In this document: positions 1-12,800 of the stretch, in pieces
How positions within the stretch are numbered: the stretch's first letter is position 1
Layout: every line of letters starts with the position of its first letter
Source of the DNA: Echria macrotheca
Lineage: Eukaryota; Ascomycota; Sordariomycetes; Sordariales; Schizotheciaceae
Length of the DNA stretch: 64,000 nucleotides
Assembly (NCBI GenBank): GCA_030411725.1
Contig: MU839827.1
Span: 2,542,001 to 2,606,000 of the forward strand
Direction of reading: 5' to 3'
The notes under the pieces: generated by a model
Told to the model about the DNA's origin: nothing
Seen by the model: only the letters and a program-made list of their open reading frames with translations
Databases searched by the model: none
Position numbers and translations under genes: made by a program

Positions 1-1470
1 AGTTTACTGGTGTGATGCTTGGGCTGGAAGAAACGGCTCGGAGAAGTTCTCTTCCTTGCCTAGTCTACCTAGGTTAGACACTCGTTCAGGATGTTGCTGT
101 CTTGTCAACTGCTAACTTGTCAACAGCCAAGGACATTAAGCCTACGGAGAAACAACGCATCTTGACGTATGCTGCAGTGTGTCCAAGGTACAATAAATAG
201 GCATTGATCATAGGTCCCACGTAAGTAAGCAGGCAAGGTTAGCGGTGGTTGACGCCTCGGGCTGTGACTAGGGATGTCGTACAAGATAATGGCTGCGCCA
301 GGCTCCGTCCTGTTACTAACACATCTGCTAGTGCATCATCTGATGCCTGGAGGCTTCAGTGTAATTGAACCGACGGTTTCAAAGCTTTTAGCCCAAGAAA
401 CGCCCATAAGCCCTAATTTAGAGTTAAACACACCCGCTGGGGCATGACGGCCCGCCTGGAATTTCGCAGTGTTCGCCGACAGCGGAGATAGCCTGGCGGC
501 CTGAGGCCTGAAACTCGAAGCTCCTCAGCCTCGCTAAGTAATTAGCACGCACTAACAGACGGGTTGACAGGTTGACAGCCACTTCATCGTCTCTCCTGCC
601 TTGGACCTGCTTCAGACAAATCAGCCCTTCGCTCAATAATTCACCACCGAAGCGGCACAGCAGCGGCCAAAGGGATTTCCCTCCGTCCTTTGGAGAACAA
701 GACTAAACCTCATCAGCGCCATCGCTTCTGGATGGGCGCAGTGCTCGGAAAAGGCCCAGTGTGAGTGAATGCGCAGGCCGTGCCAACAGCCAACAGCCAC
801 CGCCGGGACTTAACTAGGGACCTGCCGCGACCTCGAGCCCCGCAAAAACAGCTGCGACCGAGAGCGTCAGCCCAAGCATCTTGTTATTTCCCAGGCCTCG
901 ACGCCAAAAACACCAGTCTCCAGAGGACGTGGACATTCAACAGCTCGCGTCGACCATCGTGCTGCGACGGTTTTGGTCCCTCAGCCCCCGCTCGCGTCGC
1001 TGTGTGTGATCCGCGCCAGCCAATTCGACGGCACCCTCTCGTCTCCCGTGGGCCGTCGTGTCTCCCTCCCGTCTCGTCGAACCCCGTCTGTCTGTCCCCG
1101 GCACTTCACCCGCATCCCGTCCCGACCAAGCCCCGACGGTCGAGCTTCGACTCTGCACCTCTCGCCCCGCGACGCCGCATTTGTATCCCACGACCCTGTC
1201 GAGACCGTTGCAGTTCCTCTCCTGTTGCCCCTCTCCTCGGTCGGCCGCTCGGCCCTCTTGTTGCGTCCGACGTATGCCCAGATTGAACCAAACACTGCGA
1301 ATTGTTTGCATCGCCCACCGCCTGCCGACAATCCCATCGGAACCGTGCACTGAGGTGGTCCTCCGAGACGAATAACCACACCGGGCTCGTACTGTGGACG
1401 AATTGCCCCTCCTGGGTTGAGTTGGGCGCTTCTAACCGCCCCACCATACGAGAAGCTGTTGTCGTCAAAG
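1..1470. other. Intergenic and 5' leader of the B56 gene
   Basis: No recognisable gene. The right part (about 970-1300) is pyrimidine-rich on the + strand, with many CCCGTC and CTCTCC runs. That is typical of promoters and long 5' leaders of highly expressed filamentous-fungal genes. Open frames here on both strands have no family resemblance and overlap each other, so I treat them as chance products of GC-rich DNA. The left edge could hold the end of an outside gene, but I see nothing to support that. Confidence 0.5.
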
Positions 1471-3704
1471 ATGAAGCGTTTCAGCCAGAGAGTTGTAAGT
1501 TGCCTACGCCGCAGCCCGCAGATGGGCCGCTAACTTTCTCCCCACCAGCTCTCGAGGAGTGGGAATAAGTCCTCCAAGAAGAATAAGGATGGGAAAGATG
1601 GGACAGCGTCGCCGAACTCGGTAGGCTCTAGGGAAGCCAATCAGTCGCCGGTCTTGACCCCCTCTTCTTCCTCGTCGACGTTGAACGACATCCGCAACAA
1701 ACCTCTACCGCCGAATAACGCGGCGCACGGCGATCACGGGAATGCGGCGCTAGGCGCCCAGAACCAGGCTGGCAACTCCGGACAGAATCCAGGAGTGCCG
1801 GATAGATTCAGCAGCATTAGCGGTTCGCCCCAGGGTGCCAACGGTGGCAGCACGCCTGCCAGGCATGGCCCGCTGCCTCCCACCGTCATAATTAGCCCCA
1901 GCGCTCCGGTACGTCTGTCAGGTCAGGTGTAAGACGTCAACTAACAGGAAGTTGTAGCATCATGTCCCTCCTCCCGGTGCAGCCGAAACAATGCCACACG
2001 ACCTCGCACCGCCCAAAGCCGGGACCAAATCACTGATGTACGATAGGCTACACCAGACTACGCCCAAAGATGTGCTGGAAGGCCCCAAGACGCCGAGGAG
2101 ACAGCACTCTTCGCGGTTCGATATCTCGGCCCACCGCGAACTCGAGAAGCTCCCAGGTTTCCACGAGGTGCCCCCTAACCGCCGACAGGATCTGTTTATG
2201 CAAAAGATCGAGCAGTGTAATGTCATCTTTGACTTCAATGACGCCAGCGCCGACATGAAGTCCAAGGAAATAAAGCGGCTGGCCCTTCACGAGCTCCTCG
2301 ACTACGTTGCCAACAATCGGCAGGTCATCACCGAGCCCATGTACCCTCGCGTTGTCGAAATGTTCTCCAAGAACCTCTTCCGGCCTATTCCGCCCCCGAT
2401 GAACCCCCAGGGCGAAGCATTTGATCCTGAAGAGGACGAACCTGTTTTGGAGGTGGCATGGCCACATATCCAGGTCGTCTACGAGTTTTTCCTGCGCTTC
2501 ATCGAAAGCCAGGACTTCAACACCAACATAGCAAAGGCCTATATTGATCACAGCTTCGTCCTCCAGCTTCTCGAGCTCTTCGATTCGGAGGATCCTCGAG
2601 AGCGCGACTTCCTGAAAACCACACTGCACCGCATTTACGGAAAGTTCCTGAATCTTCGGTCTTTCATCCGCCGCTCTATCAACAACGTCTTCTTCCAGTT
2701 TACCTACGAGACCGAAAGGTTCAACGGCATCGCCGAGCTTTTGGAGATTTTGGGGTCCATTATCAATGGATTCGCCCTTCCACTTAAGGAGGAGCACAAG
2801 CTCTTCCTGACCAGGGTATTGATACCCCTTCACAAGGTCAAGAGCTTGAGCATGTACCACCCGCAATTGGCGTATTGCATCGTGCAGTTCCTCGAGAAGG
2901 ATGCGTCTCTGACCGAAGAGGTAAGTTTGTCGACCACGGATCAAGCCTTCTGCCTTCTCGCTGACTCAATTCACTCAGGTCGTCCTGGGCCTCCTGCGCT
3001 ACTGGCCAAAGGTCAATAGCACCAAGGAGGTCATGTTCCTCAACGAGGTGGAAGATATTTTCGAGGTCATGGATCCGGCCGAGTTCGCCAAGGTTCAGGA
3101 GCCCTTGTTTCACCAACTTGCGAAGTCGGTGGCGAGTCCTCACTTCCAGGTTGCCGAGAGGGCCCTGTATTTCTGGAATAACGAGTATTTTTGCAACCTG
3201 GTCAGCGACAATGTCGATATTATCCTCCCGATTATGTTCGCGCCTCTCTATGAGAATTCGAAAGGGCACTGGAACAGGTAGGCGTCCCACCGGACCGAGA
3301 CGAAGACCCAGACTGACTTTGGATCTAGGACAATCCATGGCATGGTTTATAATGCCATGAAACTATTCATGGAGATCAACCCCCAGCTGTTCGACGATTG
3401 TTCCCATGAGTATACGGAGCAACAAAATACGGCCGCGGCAAGAGAGGCACACCGCGAAAGGCGATGGGCCGCGGTAACAGAACTCGCCAACAAGCGGAAA
3501 GCAAACGGGTCGGCGTCTCCGCCCGCACCCTTGTCACGCCAGGCTGCTAACGGCTTGCCGCGGCTGGATGAGGTGGACGCGGCGGAGGACAACCAGAGGA
3601 AAATGGATAATCTGAAGATACAGGACGGCGGGGATCGTCGGGAACGCCGGCCAGCTGCGCACGAGAGGCAGAATTCAGTTGGGTCCTCTAGGAGTGGACG
3701 GTAA
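1471..3704 (+). CDS. RTS1: PP2A regulatory subunit B56 family (Rts1-like)
   Basis: Five exons: 1471-1494, 1549-1908, 1958-2920, 2979-3277, 3329-3704, giving 673 aa. The start MKRFSQRVLSRSGNKSSKK is typical of fungal B56 proteins and is split by intron 1 after codon 8. Residues 1-170 are Ser/Pro/Asn-rich and probably disordered. From about residue 180 (LPGFHEVPPNRRQDLFMQK) to about 575 runs the HEAT-like B56 fold, with segments such as VYEFFLRFIES and ERALYFWNNEY. The tail is basic and charged. The family supplies substrate choice to the PP2A trimer; in yeast Rts1 acts in septin, cell-size and stress control. The phase agrees at all four splice junctions. Function is from family knowledge. Confidence 0.95.
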
Positions 3705-5074
3705 TACGGCGAGTGTTTGGTTCAACCCTAGCGTAAGTCGGCCGCCCCAGCAGAATAGGATGGCAGCCCTAACCGAGTAATACAGACGCAATGTCAGACC
3801 CTGCAGATGCAGAAACCCCAACACTTGCGAGTATTGAAAGCTCGGCCTAGTGGCGCTTAGCCGGGATCTGTCGAAACTCCGCCCCTCAAGCGCGTATCTG
3901 TCCCTGATTTCGTCGTTGAATATTTCTTATTGCTCTCGATGGAAGTACATACGGCATCGATACAGCGGCTTTCCGGCTGATGAGTAGCGGATGCGTTGGA
4001 CTGGCTCACTCATTTGGATGGTGGGTCCGAGGAAGGGGCTTATGTGCGTGTGAGGGAGTGTGGGTTTTAACTTCTTGAGGGGGGCGTTTTGCGTCAGATT
4101 AGCTTTCACATTTGCTTTTCTTCCGTCTTTGGAAGGGGAAGAAAAAGAAGATGAGAAGCCTAATGCTGTTTGCTGCGGCGGGAAAAAAAGATATGGGTGC
4201 TGCTGGGCAATAGGCAATGGAAGAAGACGGGACACACAGAGACAACCAAACCCTATGGAATGGTCCTAAACACAGGCTTTTTTTTTGTCTTGTTTGATTT
4301 ATTTTCTCTCTCTTTCTTCTTCTCTTCCATAGTCGGGTTTACAATGAATCGCTTAGGTCATGCCTTGTTCTGTGTGGCTGTGGTTGTGGTTGTCGTGGTT
4401 CGTTGGTGTTTTGTTTTTGGTATTTTGTCGAAGTGGGCGTGGAGCTCAAGGACGGGCATGAAGACACGTTTCTATCAAGTTGGATGATCTGATGATGCGT
4501 GGATGGAAGGACTACCTACCTACTCTCACGAGTGGGCTTTTTTTGTTTTGTTCTCTTCTCTTTGTTGATAGACCGTTGGCTTTTTTTCACGGACAGTTAG
4601 TCTAGGGATGGGATAGGATAGCTCTAGGGAGGGAGGGCCAGCGGGCGCAAATAAATGATTACACTCGGTATTTCCGGTCTGATCTGCGTCATCCATCTTT
4701 GAGCTGTGAATTGTAACTGTAATTGTAATTATAACTGTAACTAGCTGTGGAAAAGGTTCTTCGATTGCACGATGGACACGGACGGGGTACTGAAGAAGCG
4801 AAGAAGGGAAGAAGGGTCAAATAAACCAACTTGTGTGAGCTGATTGCCTAGCAGATGATATCCCAACAAAGTCCCTTTGCGCACTCACTCCCCTTGAGAC
4901 ACTCTAGCACGTCACATTCGGGAATAAAAAACCGGTAAACAATATGTGATGGGTATATAGCTACACGCTGGCTGCCCTAGTATCATACAATACATGTCCC
5001 AATGCGCCATGCCATGAGACTACTTCAACGGCTGATCGAAACAACACAATCTTCCCTCTTAACAGTACACGTCG
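3705..5074. other. Convergent 3' region between B56 and CID genes
   Basis: Intergenic DNA of about 1.4 kb between two convergent genes. It is T-rich on the + strand (4270-4330, 4540-4590), with a short repeated TGTAATTGTAATTATAACTG stretch near 4711-4740, as expected for 3' untranslated regions and poly(A) sites. No gene is seen. Confidence 0.6.
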
Positions 5075-6951
5075 TTACCATCCCCCAATGTATCGACCAT
5101 ACATGCCTCTTCCTCCCTGATAGACACCACTGCCGCCTTGGTTGGACGGATACTGTTCCTGCGACGGACGCGACGGAGCGGCAGCGGGAGGGGCGGGAGG
5201 GGGGTGCAGCCAGCCAGCCTGTGCATAAGGCGGTGCCACTGGAGGAGGGGGCGGCGGCGGCGCTCCGGTATAGAAAGCCGGCGCCGGAGGCGGGGGTGGT
5301 GCCCATTGACCGTTGTAATTTGGCGGAGGTGGCGGGGGGATGGGTATGTGTCCGTACCCAGCTTGGTGAGGTATAGGGGGAGGAGGATAAGGCATGGGAT
5401 GTGATGGTAGCGGCGGAGCATAGCCCGATACATATCCGTTCCCTGGTGTGGGCTTGGGTGCGAACCCGCTTGGGGGAGGTGGTGAATACGGCGCTGACTT
5501 CGGAGACCGGCTGCGAGACCTCGAACGTGCGTAACTTCCACCTCCAGGCTCATATCTCCCATCTGAAGACTGCGATCTTGACCGGGAACGAGAACGGCCC
5601 CTCGAACGGTTGCGTGATCTTGCGTAGTCGCGCCCTCGATAGCCATTTCCATCTCTGCTCCGGCTGCGACTTCGGCTGCTGCTTCTATCGCCGCTGCGGT
5701 CTCTGTGTCTGCTTCGTGGGGAGACTGACAGCCGCGGGCGCTTGAAAGCAGGCGGGCTCATGCTTCTGCTTTCGCTACGTCGCGGCGTGCGTGAGCGGCC
5801 ATCGGACCGGCTGTATGACCGAGGAGACCTCGTCGAAAGGTTCCTCCCGCGGTTTCCACCATGGCTGCCTCCTTTTCCACCGTATTTCCGAGCTTTCATT
5901 TTCTCGCAAAACGCTCGAGACCACCCGTAATACGTCTGTCCTCCAATCACATCGCCTGTAATTTCGTCCACTTCGACGACCTCGCCCATCTGGTTGATGT
6001 CGGGATATGAATCGCTAAGAGCAGGCTCTTTGGAATAAATCTTGTCGACATCTGAAAGCACCTTCTTGACGGCCTCAACAAGACTCTTATCCGCCGGGCC
6101 TCCGGGCAGCACCGCGGGCTTGATCGTGTCCGGATTCATGGGTTTCGTTGAGTTTGGCTTCAGCACCCGAAGCCAGTTCCCAGCGGGCAGGTCGTACCAG
6201 GGAGTCGTGGGGTCTCCATGCATGGTGGGCATAATGAAGGGTGCCGAGTTGGCGACTTTTGCTGCTGATTCCGCCTTCGAGGCCTCTAGCAGCCCATTTT
6301 GATCTTCGGACGATACACCCTCGACAGCAGACCGCAGCTTCTCGATCAGCACAGCGTCGAAGTAACCCTTCTCATCCCAGAGCTGTATCAGGTCGCGGAC
6401 CTTGCGCATGTGCTTCGGCGAGTGCGAAGTCGATGCCACGCCCTTGAAGAGGGGCGGAAGAGCCGGCGCGATCTTTGCGGCAAACGACTCATCGTGCATG
6501 CGGCACTTGACATGGAAGAGGATGTCGTTGACGATATAGAGGATGTGAAGACGTCTGCGCCTGGCCGATGGCACACGCGGGGCGTGAGATGTCGATTTGT
6601 CGCGCGTCTTGTCGCCATTGTCGGCGAAGGAGGTGGCCAGAGCAACCAGGTACTTGCAAAAGGGCGCGATGCGCGAAGTCGAAGGAACCAGATTACTGAG
6701 AGCCCAGTGCTTGAATTTCTGCGCGGGGTGGAAGGAACAGACGCAGATTTTAGCCACCGGTCATAACCAAGCAACGCGCTATAAGGCATGTGTTCTCAAA
6801 CCTGGACATTGGGGGGCGAGCACTCGGTGATGGCCGCGGCGAGCAGGTCGAGCATCGACTCGATCTCGTCGCGCGAGCAGGGCCGTGGATCGGCGCGGAA
6901 CAGCGAGCCAGTAACCGCTGCCTTGGCCACCGTCAGCTCGGCCGAGGCCAT
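5075..6951 (-). CDS. CID-domain SR/proline-rich protein (CHERP/SCAF-like)
   Basis: Two exons on the minus strand: 6951-6802 and 6718-5075, 597 aa. The start MASAELTVAKAAVTGSLFRA is set by a 150-nt first exon that joins in phase to KFKHWALSNLVPSTSRIAPF. Residues about 20-155 form an RNA polymerase II CTD-interacting (RPR) domain: RRLHILYIVNDILFHVK is its typical helix and LIQLWDEKGYF its end. Residues about 320-440 are rich in RS/SR dipeptides, and the C terminus is Pro-rich with PPPPP runs and a Gly/Tyr end. This layout resembles CHERP and SCAF proteins, which link Pol II CTD to splicing or 3'-end formation. The exact orthologue is uncertain. Low complexity in the C terminus is native and not a frameshift. 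Confidence 0.85.
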
Positions 6952-7598
6952 TGTGACGCCGGTTTTGGGTGAAAACGGCCAGAGATTAGGTGCTGAGGTT
7001 ATCGTCTAGCTGTGCGCCGGCAGGAAACGAGGGTTGAGTATTGGTTGCGAGTCTCTATTGTTGAGTTGCGACCGCGCGAAGAACAAATGGCGGCGGCAGG
7101 CGAGAAGGCTCAGCTGTCACTGTGCGCGAAGTTCGAAGTTGGAGGGGTCAGCGGCAGTCCGCCAATCAAAATCTCTTTTAGCGCACAGTCCCAACCCTGG
7201 GTTTCTCACCATCAACTCGCGGGCACCTTGATGGTTGCAGTGACGGACATAGCGACGACACTCAAAATTTAGCTCTGGATAGACCAGATACAAGGCAGGA
7301 ACAGGCACTCTTCTACTACGCAGCATCCGGAAACGTGAAAGATACGTGCCATCCATTACGGAAAGCCGACGACAAACAGATGCCCAGCTCTCGTCCCCAG
7401 CTGTTGACCAGCTTCCCGCATCCTTCCAGTCAGCGCATATGCATCCAGCGGCGGTAAAACAGAGGGGAAAATGTATTGCCTCCATCGTACATTCCATTCT
7501 TCGTCATCGTCGTAGCAATATGATTACATCTAATTCACCCCAATAACTCGTCGCCTCTGCTATATTCCCACGCCGAGACCGTGTTGTGCTACGTCTGC
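6952..7598. other. Promoter of the CID gene and 3' flank of the 125-aa gene
   Basis: About 650 bp without a supported gene. The left part carries the 5' leader of the CID gene. The right part carries the 3' flank of the next minus-strand gene. Open frames here lack family resemblance. Confidence 0.5.
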
Positions 7599-8159
7599 TT
7601 ACGAAAACCGATCCCCCTTAGTACTCCGAAACGGTGTGCTGCTCTCGTACTTGCTCTTCTCTATCACGCGCTGGCCTTCTGTGGCGGGCGCATGTCTTGT
7701 CGGGGCTGGATCGCTGCTCGATTCTTGGCTTGGTGAACCTGCCGTGTCTGTCCGCGCTTCCCCGCCATTGGTGCCTCCCATTGTCGCCGACGAGAGCGGT
7801 CTAGTCGGGACGTTCTCCGAGTACTCAAGGGATTCAACCATGCTCTTCTTGCGCCGCTGCTCCTCGAATCGGGTTCGGCGATCGGCATCAATGCTCTTCT
7901 TCGCAAAGTAGTACGCTGCTCCGCCGGCTGTAGCTCAGACTGTCAGCATACACGACAGAAAGCTTGAGGTAGTTGGAGTTGAGCGAATGGCATACCAACG
8001 CAAAGCGACCCCCAGCCGACCCTACATCGTCTGTCAGTCACGGGTGGGAGGGAATGTGGTGTGCGGTGTTTCCTACCAGAAAGACTTGACCTGCGATCAA
8101 TTGCGTCAGTGGACAGCTAACTACACAGACTGTCAAGATCGGGAGCTCACCGTGTTCAT
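7599..8159 (-). CDS. Small single-pass membrane protein, DUF4748-like
   Basis: Four exons on the minus strand: 8159-8151 (9 nt), 8090-8077 (14 nt), 8021-7996 (26 nt), 7927-7599, giving 125 aa. Splicing yields MNTVKSFWVGWGSLCVAGGA followed by AYYFAKKSIDADRRTRFEEQ. Residues about 5-23 form a hydrophobic, Gly-rich membrane segment. A basic-acidic amphipathic stretch follows, and the remaining 80 residues are Ser/Thr/Pro-rich and probably disordered. The YYFAKKSI motif recalls the small fungal DUF4748 family, probably in mitochondria or another organelle membrane; no function is established. All introns have GT/AG ends and phases agree, which supports the tiny exons. The family name is from memory and should be treated as tentative. 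Confidence 0.75.
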
Positions 8160-9894
8160 TGTGGAAAACGGGCTGCAAATGGCTGAAGTTTTTTTCGGGC
8201 CCAGAAGGAAAATTGAGTGTAAAGTTCAAGAGTTCCAGCTCCGAGACGACGGGTCTACTTGAAATAGGTACATTCAGAGAATGGGGTGATGTGACCGACA
8301 AGAGCTTTGGCCAGCATCTTATGATTCGCGCCGGCGGGTTCTGGCAATCCCTGTCCCGGGTCTTTCCTACGACACAAAAGTAGGTACACTTTCGGCATAC
8401 CTAGAACCGCATTGAACAGTTTCCACACTCGAAATTCTCGCGAAAAAATAAAGATTGGCCAAGTATAGTCAATACCGATTTGTAAAATCACATAATTGAG
8501 AAATTCGAAGATGGACTCGGAAGTCGTTGACACAAGAGGTTGTGCCGGCGAGGTACGGAATACAACAAATGTTTTTCTTGGAGACCGCTGCGGGGCGGGA
8601 AGGCTTGTTCACGCTGAGGACCGGCGAGAGCACCCCCGTGTGGAGACGCAAAGCCGGCACCGGCGCCCGCAAGGGCAGACCGACCGCACTGAAAGAGCTC
8701 CGGTCTCGTTGCAGGTTGTGGGAAGGCTAAGGCACCCGAAGAGATGTACATTATGGCTCCTGCCAGTGCATCCATCCTCTCATAGGGTAGCTTCTAAAGA
8801 CATCTGTCGTTGGAAAGTTTCCAGTTCCCCGTACACCCAGTATTCCGTTCAGACCGCACCATAATTCGGGAATTGAAATTTGTGCTGCTTGGCGTCACTC
8901 GAGATGCTTCCTGCCATATCCTTCTTGACGTCAGGGTATTCACTTTGCAACTGCATCTTCACCAGGCTTGTTTCACCTGTGGGAGGTATTCTGTTGATTC
9001 AGAGAGCCGCCATCGCCAGTCCGGTGCTATTACATGCACACCACGTGTCCTAGGAAGCAACCCATCTTGTGGCAGCGGATCTTTAGAATTCCATGTGCAA
9101 GTTGGACGCGTGTCGCGTGTTGCAGCTCCATGGGCATGCCAGGGCCGAGAAATGGAAACGTGAGCCCCACCAACCTGCGGCAGGCTTCGATGCCCCGGAC
9201 TGCGGGACACTTGGTGAATTGATGCTTGGCTTGTTGACAATGACAAAGTGCCTAATTACAGTGCCCGAAGCGAGCCCTCTTAAGAGACCAGCCAGGAGCT
9301 GATCGAATGTTGAACCGTTCCTTGAACCTCATCTGGGTCCTGGTTTCACACAGACATCCCTGTCGCTGCCCGCCAGCCGGGTCTCAGGTGTTGTGCATGT
9401 ACGTGCCGGTGTGCCCATGCCACAGTTGTTTTGCGGCGTTGATGGCTGGAAAGTGCATGTCTGTCGTGTGTGTGCTGGCTGTTGGCTGATGTTTCGTCTT
9501 GGAGTTGGAATTGGTTCCTGAAGTACCTGGCTCCAGCGGGCTTGCGCCAAGTTATAGCGTGCCTCGGGGTCTGCAAGGACCACCATGGCTGTCCGTCCGG
9601 GGCCTGCACAGGCATCGTCATCTTCCGACTTGCACACTGCAAGCCCCATCCCAGACGTCGGGCCCCTCCAAGCGGCCTCTTGAATTTGGCAACTTCAACA
9701 AAGCATCGCCCGACACCGCTGCCAATGCAACGCCCTTGGATGCCCTAGCCGCCCTTTCTGCTGTCATTGTCCGCCGCGCCAACCTGCTGCAGTGCCCGGC
9801 TCTCATGAACCAGGCTGGTGCGGATTGACATGGGCACAGCATCCCACAACTTGCGGTTTGCGCTCGCCCGTCGTCGTCGTTAGTCCTCGTCGCC
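8160..9894. other. Divergent intergenic region
   Basis: About 1.7 kb between the divergent 125-aa gene and the 5-phosphatase gene. Several open frames of 60-120 codons occur on both strands, but none has a recognisable domain, good splice sites in phase or a consistent codon pattern. The last 150 bp before 9895 are rich in CGTCGTCGT and probably contain the 5-phosphatase leader. Confidence 0.5.
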
Positions 9895-12800
9895 ATGTCA
9901 GATCCGCCCGCCCGCGACGGGCCTGATGGCTCGTCCCTCGTAAGCAGCCATATCACACAGTGCCTCCGAGAAGGTTGCTAACCGGTTCGCCAGAAACCCG
10001 TGTCGTCGTTGCTAGCCAAATTCGAGAACCTGAACAAACCTGGCGACCCCCAAGTTGGCCCTCCGCCACCGAGGCCCATCTCTCCCGCACCGAAGCCCGA
10101 CTATTTGAGAGAATCCACTGCTCCGGCCCCGGTCTCGGCCCCGACGGTTCGCGAACCTCCCGCTGTGCCCAAGATGCGGCCCAAGGACAAGTTGAACTTG
10201 ACCGGCCTGCACCAAGGAAGCCTGCAGCCAGGAAGCGCGACGACAAGTAGCCCCGGCTCCCCCACCCGTCCGAGCCTCCATCGGGTTTCTTCCCGGCCGC
10301 TACATACGCCGTCTCTGCTGGTTGAACCCCCACAGTCACCTCCGAAGAAGTCGGTCGACGCAGCGGGCGGCGATACACCTGGTTTCTTGCACACGGACTC
10401 TCTCATCAAACCAGTGTCTCCGGGAGGAACTAGCGCGAGGAACTTTAAGATACCGAGCCGTCCACATACACCATTATTTGAGCCACGGACGCCTACGCTC
10501 GAACCGCGGAAATCACCCCGGTTAGCCCCCTCGCAACCACCATCCCCGCCGCCTCCTCGTAGGTCCGGTGAGTTCAGGCGCGAGCGGGAACCCAAGGATA
10601 TAAAGCCTATCCCTCCTCCGATCAACCGGGCAGACAAGCCTGTGATGGCATCTCGCGCATCGTACCTCGCTGAGCCAAGTCAGGCGCTCGAGCTTAGGAA
10701 TCGACTCAACAATGACAGAGTGTCTCCCTTCAGCAGTCCACCAAGTAGCAACGGTAGCCAAGAGGATGACGATGACGCTCCGCCGACGCTCCCCACGAGG
10801 CCAAAGCCTCAACAGCAGGTCCAACCCCAACAACAGGAGCTAGTAGGGCTGGGGAGGTCCAGGACGTTCCACGTGGGCTTCGAACCGCCACCAGTCCATC
10901 ACTCGGTAGCACGGCGGCGTGAAGACGTCAACGGATACGCCAAAGGGCCCATTACACCTCAAATAACTGGCGAACACAGGCCTGCCCTCCCTGCGCGGCC
11001 GCCAATCAGCGCGCTGGAAACAGTACGGACCCCAAATCCGACATTAGGCCCGGCGCCTCCACGTCCTCCTCGACCAGGAGTCAATACAAACGTGCCGCAG
11101 GACCATCCCAGTGCCGTTGGAACTCCGCAGAAACGGGTTGCGTCGACTCCGACGACACAACTCCCTCCGCCTTCCACAAGAACTCATGCTAGGTCCATGA
11201 CGGTGGATCGAACTTCTTCCAGGGTCCCAAGCGCCTTCCGGGCCCCGCCAACCCCTATAGGTGGACCAGGAGAATCACAGTGGGCGGCGGAAAGCCAAAT
11301 CATGGCTCCAACCAAGTCGGAGGGCTCGGCACCGCCTGTTGTTATGGCCTTTCCAGATACCTCGGGGACAAATCGTAGCAAGCCTTATATCGGCAAAGGG
11401 GCACACGAGATCTCGACGAAATACGATGCCCGGATGTTTGATGTTTGTGGCGAACTTGTCTGTACGACTGGGACCTTCACGCGCGCGTGGAACGTACTGG
11501 ACGGTGAACTATTAATGAGCCTGGCCATGGGAGAGGGAACGCGAGGATCATCGGTGGCCTTCAAGCCGGGCGTCAATGTGGATGAAGAAAGCCAAAGGGT
11601 ATGGATCGGAAACAACTTCGGGGAGCTTCTAGAAGCCGACATCGCCACCCAGAGCATCATTGCCAGCAGACCAAACACGCACGGCCGCCACGAGATTATC
11701 AAGATATATAGGCACTACAACGAACTGTGGACGCTGGATGAAGGCGGGACTCTGCATGTCTGGGGCCCCGACGATGGGGGTGTCCCGAACCTAGCTACCG
11801 GTCCCACCCAGTCTTTCCGCGTGCCCAAAGGCCACACGTTTTCCATGGTAGTAGGGGACGAGTTATGGCATGCAACAGGCAAGGAGATCCGGGTGTTTTT
11901 GCCTACGCTAGACGGAACAGCACAGTTTCAGGTCCTGATCCGGCCCCTGGTCCAAGACAGCGCGGCCGAGGTGACGTCGGGTACTCTTTTGACATCACAG
12001 CCAGATAAGGTCTTCTTCGGCCATAGTGATGGAAAAATAAGTATATACTCGATCAGGGACTATTCCTGCTTGGCTGTGATGAACATCAGCGGATACAAAG
12101 TCAATTCCCTGGCCGGCGTCGGCCACTACTTATGGGCCGGCTATAACACCGGAAGGATATGCGTTTACGACATGAGCCAGACGCCTTGGGCCGTCAAGAA
12201 GGATTGGCTAGCACACGACAACCCGGTTATCAAGCTCATTGCAGATCCCGCCAGTCTCTACAGGCTGGATCGGTACCAGGTTATCTCGCTCGGTGCCGAT
12301 AATATGCTGCGCGCCTGGGACGGGCTCTTGCAAGAGGACTGGCTGTCCTCTGAGATGAAGAACAAGGATACGTCGTATTCCAGCATGGAGAAGCTCAGGG
12401 TCCTGGTTCTGACGTGGAACGCGGGCGCCTCAACGCCAAATAGCCTTCGGTACTCCGGAGACGATGCAAGTTTTTTCCAAAATTTACTGCAGTCCAGCGA
12501 ATCGCCCGACATTCTTGTCTTCGGGTTCCAGGAGCTGGTGGATCTCGAGGACAAGACGGCAACAGCCAGTAAGTTACATTGTCCCGACTACATACCGGAT
12601 TTCTAACAGACGGCAGAGCGTTTCCTGAAGCCCAAGAAGAAAGAAGGGTCGGACCAAGAACGAATGAGCCACCAATACCGAGACTGGCGCGACTTTCTTA
12701 CCAGGTGTCTGGACGACTACATGTCGGGCGATCTGTACCAGCTTCTGCATACCGCGCCGCTTGTTGGCTTGTTCACCTGCATTTTTGTCAAGGCGGACCT

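Noticed and set aside
765..1480. Overlapping open frames on both strands upstream of the B56 gene
   Set aside because: They lie in a C-rich leader, overlap each other in four frames and lack domains; more likely promoter and 5' leader.
2048..2944. Minus-strand open frame of 298 codons across the B56 gene
   Set aside because: It is antisense to the well-supported B56 exon 3, has no family likeness, and mirrors codon bias of the sense frame.
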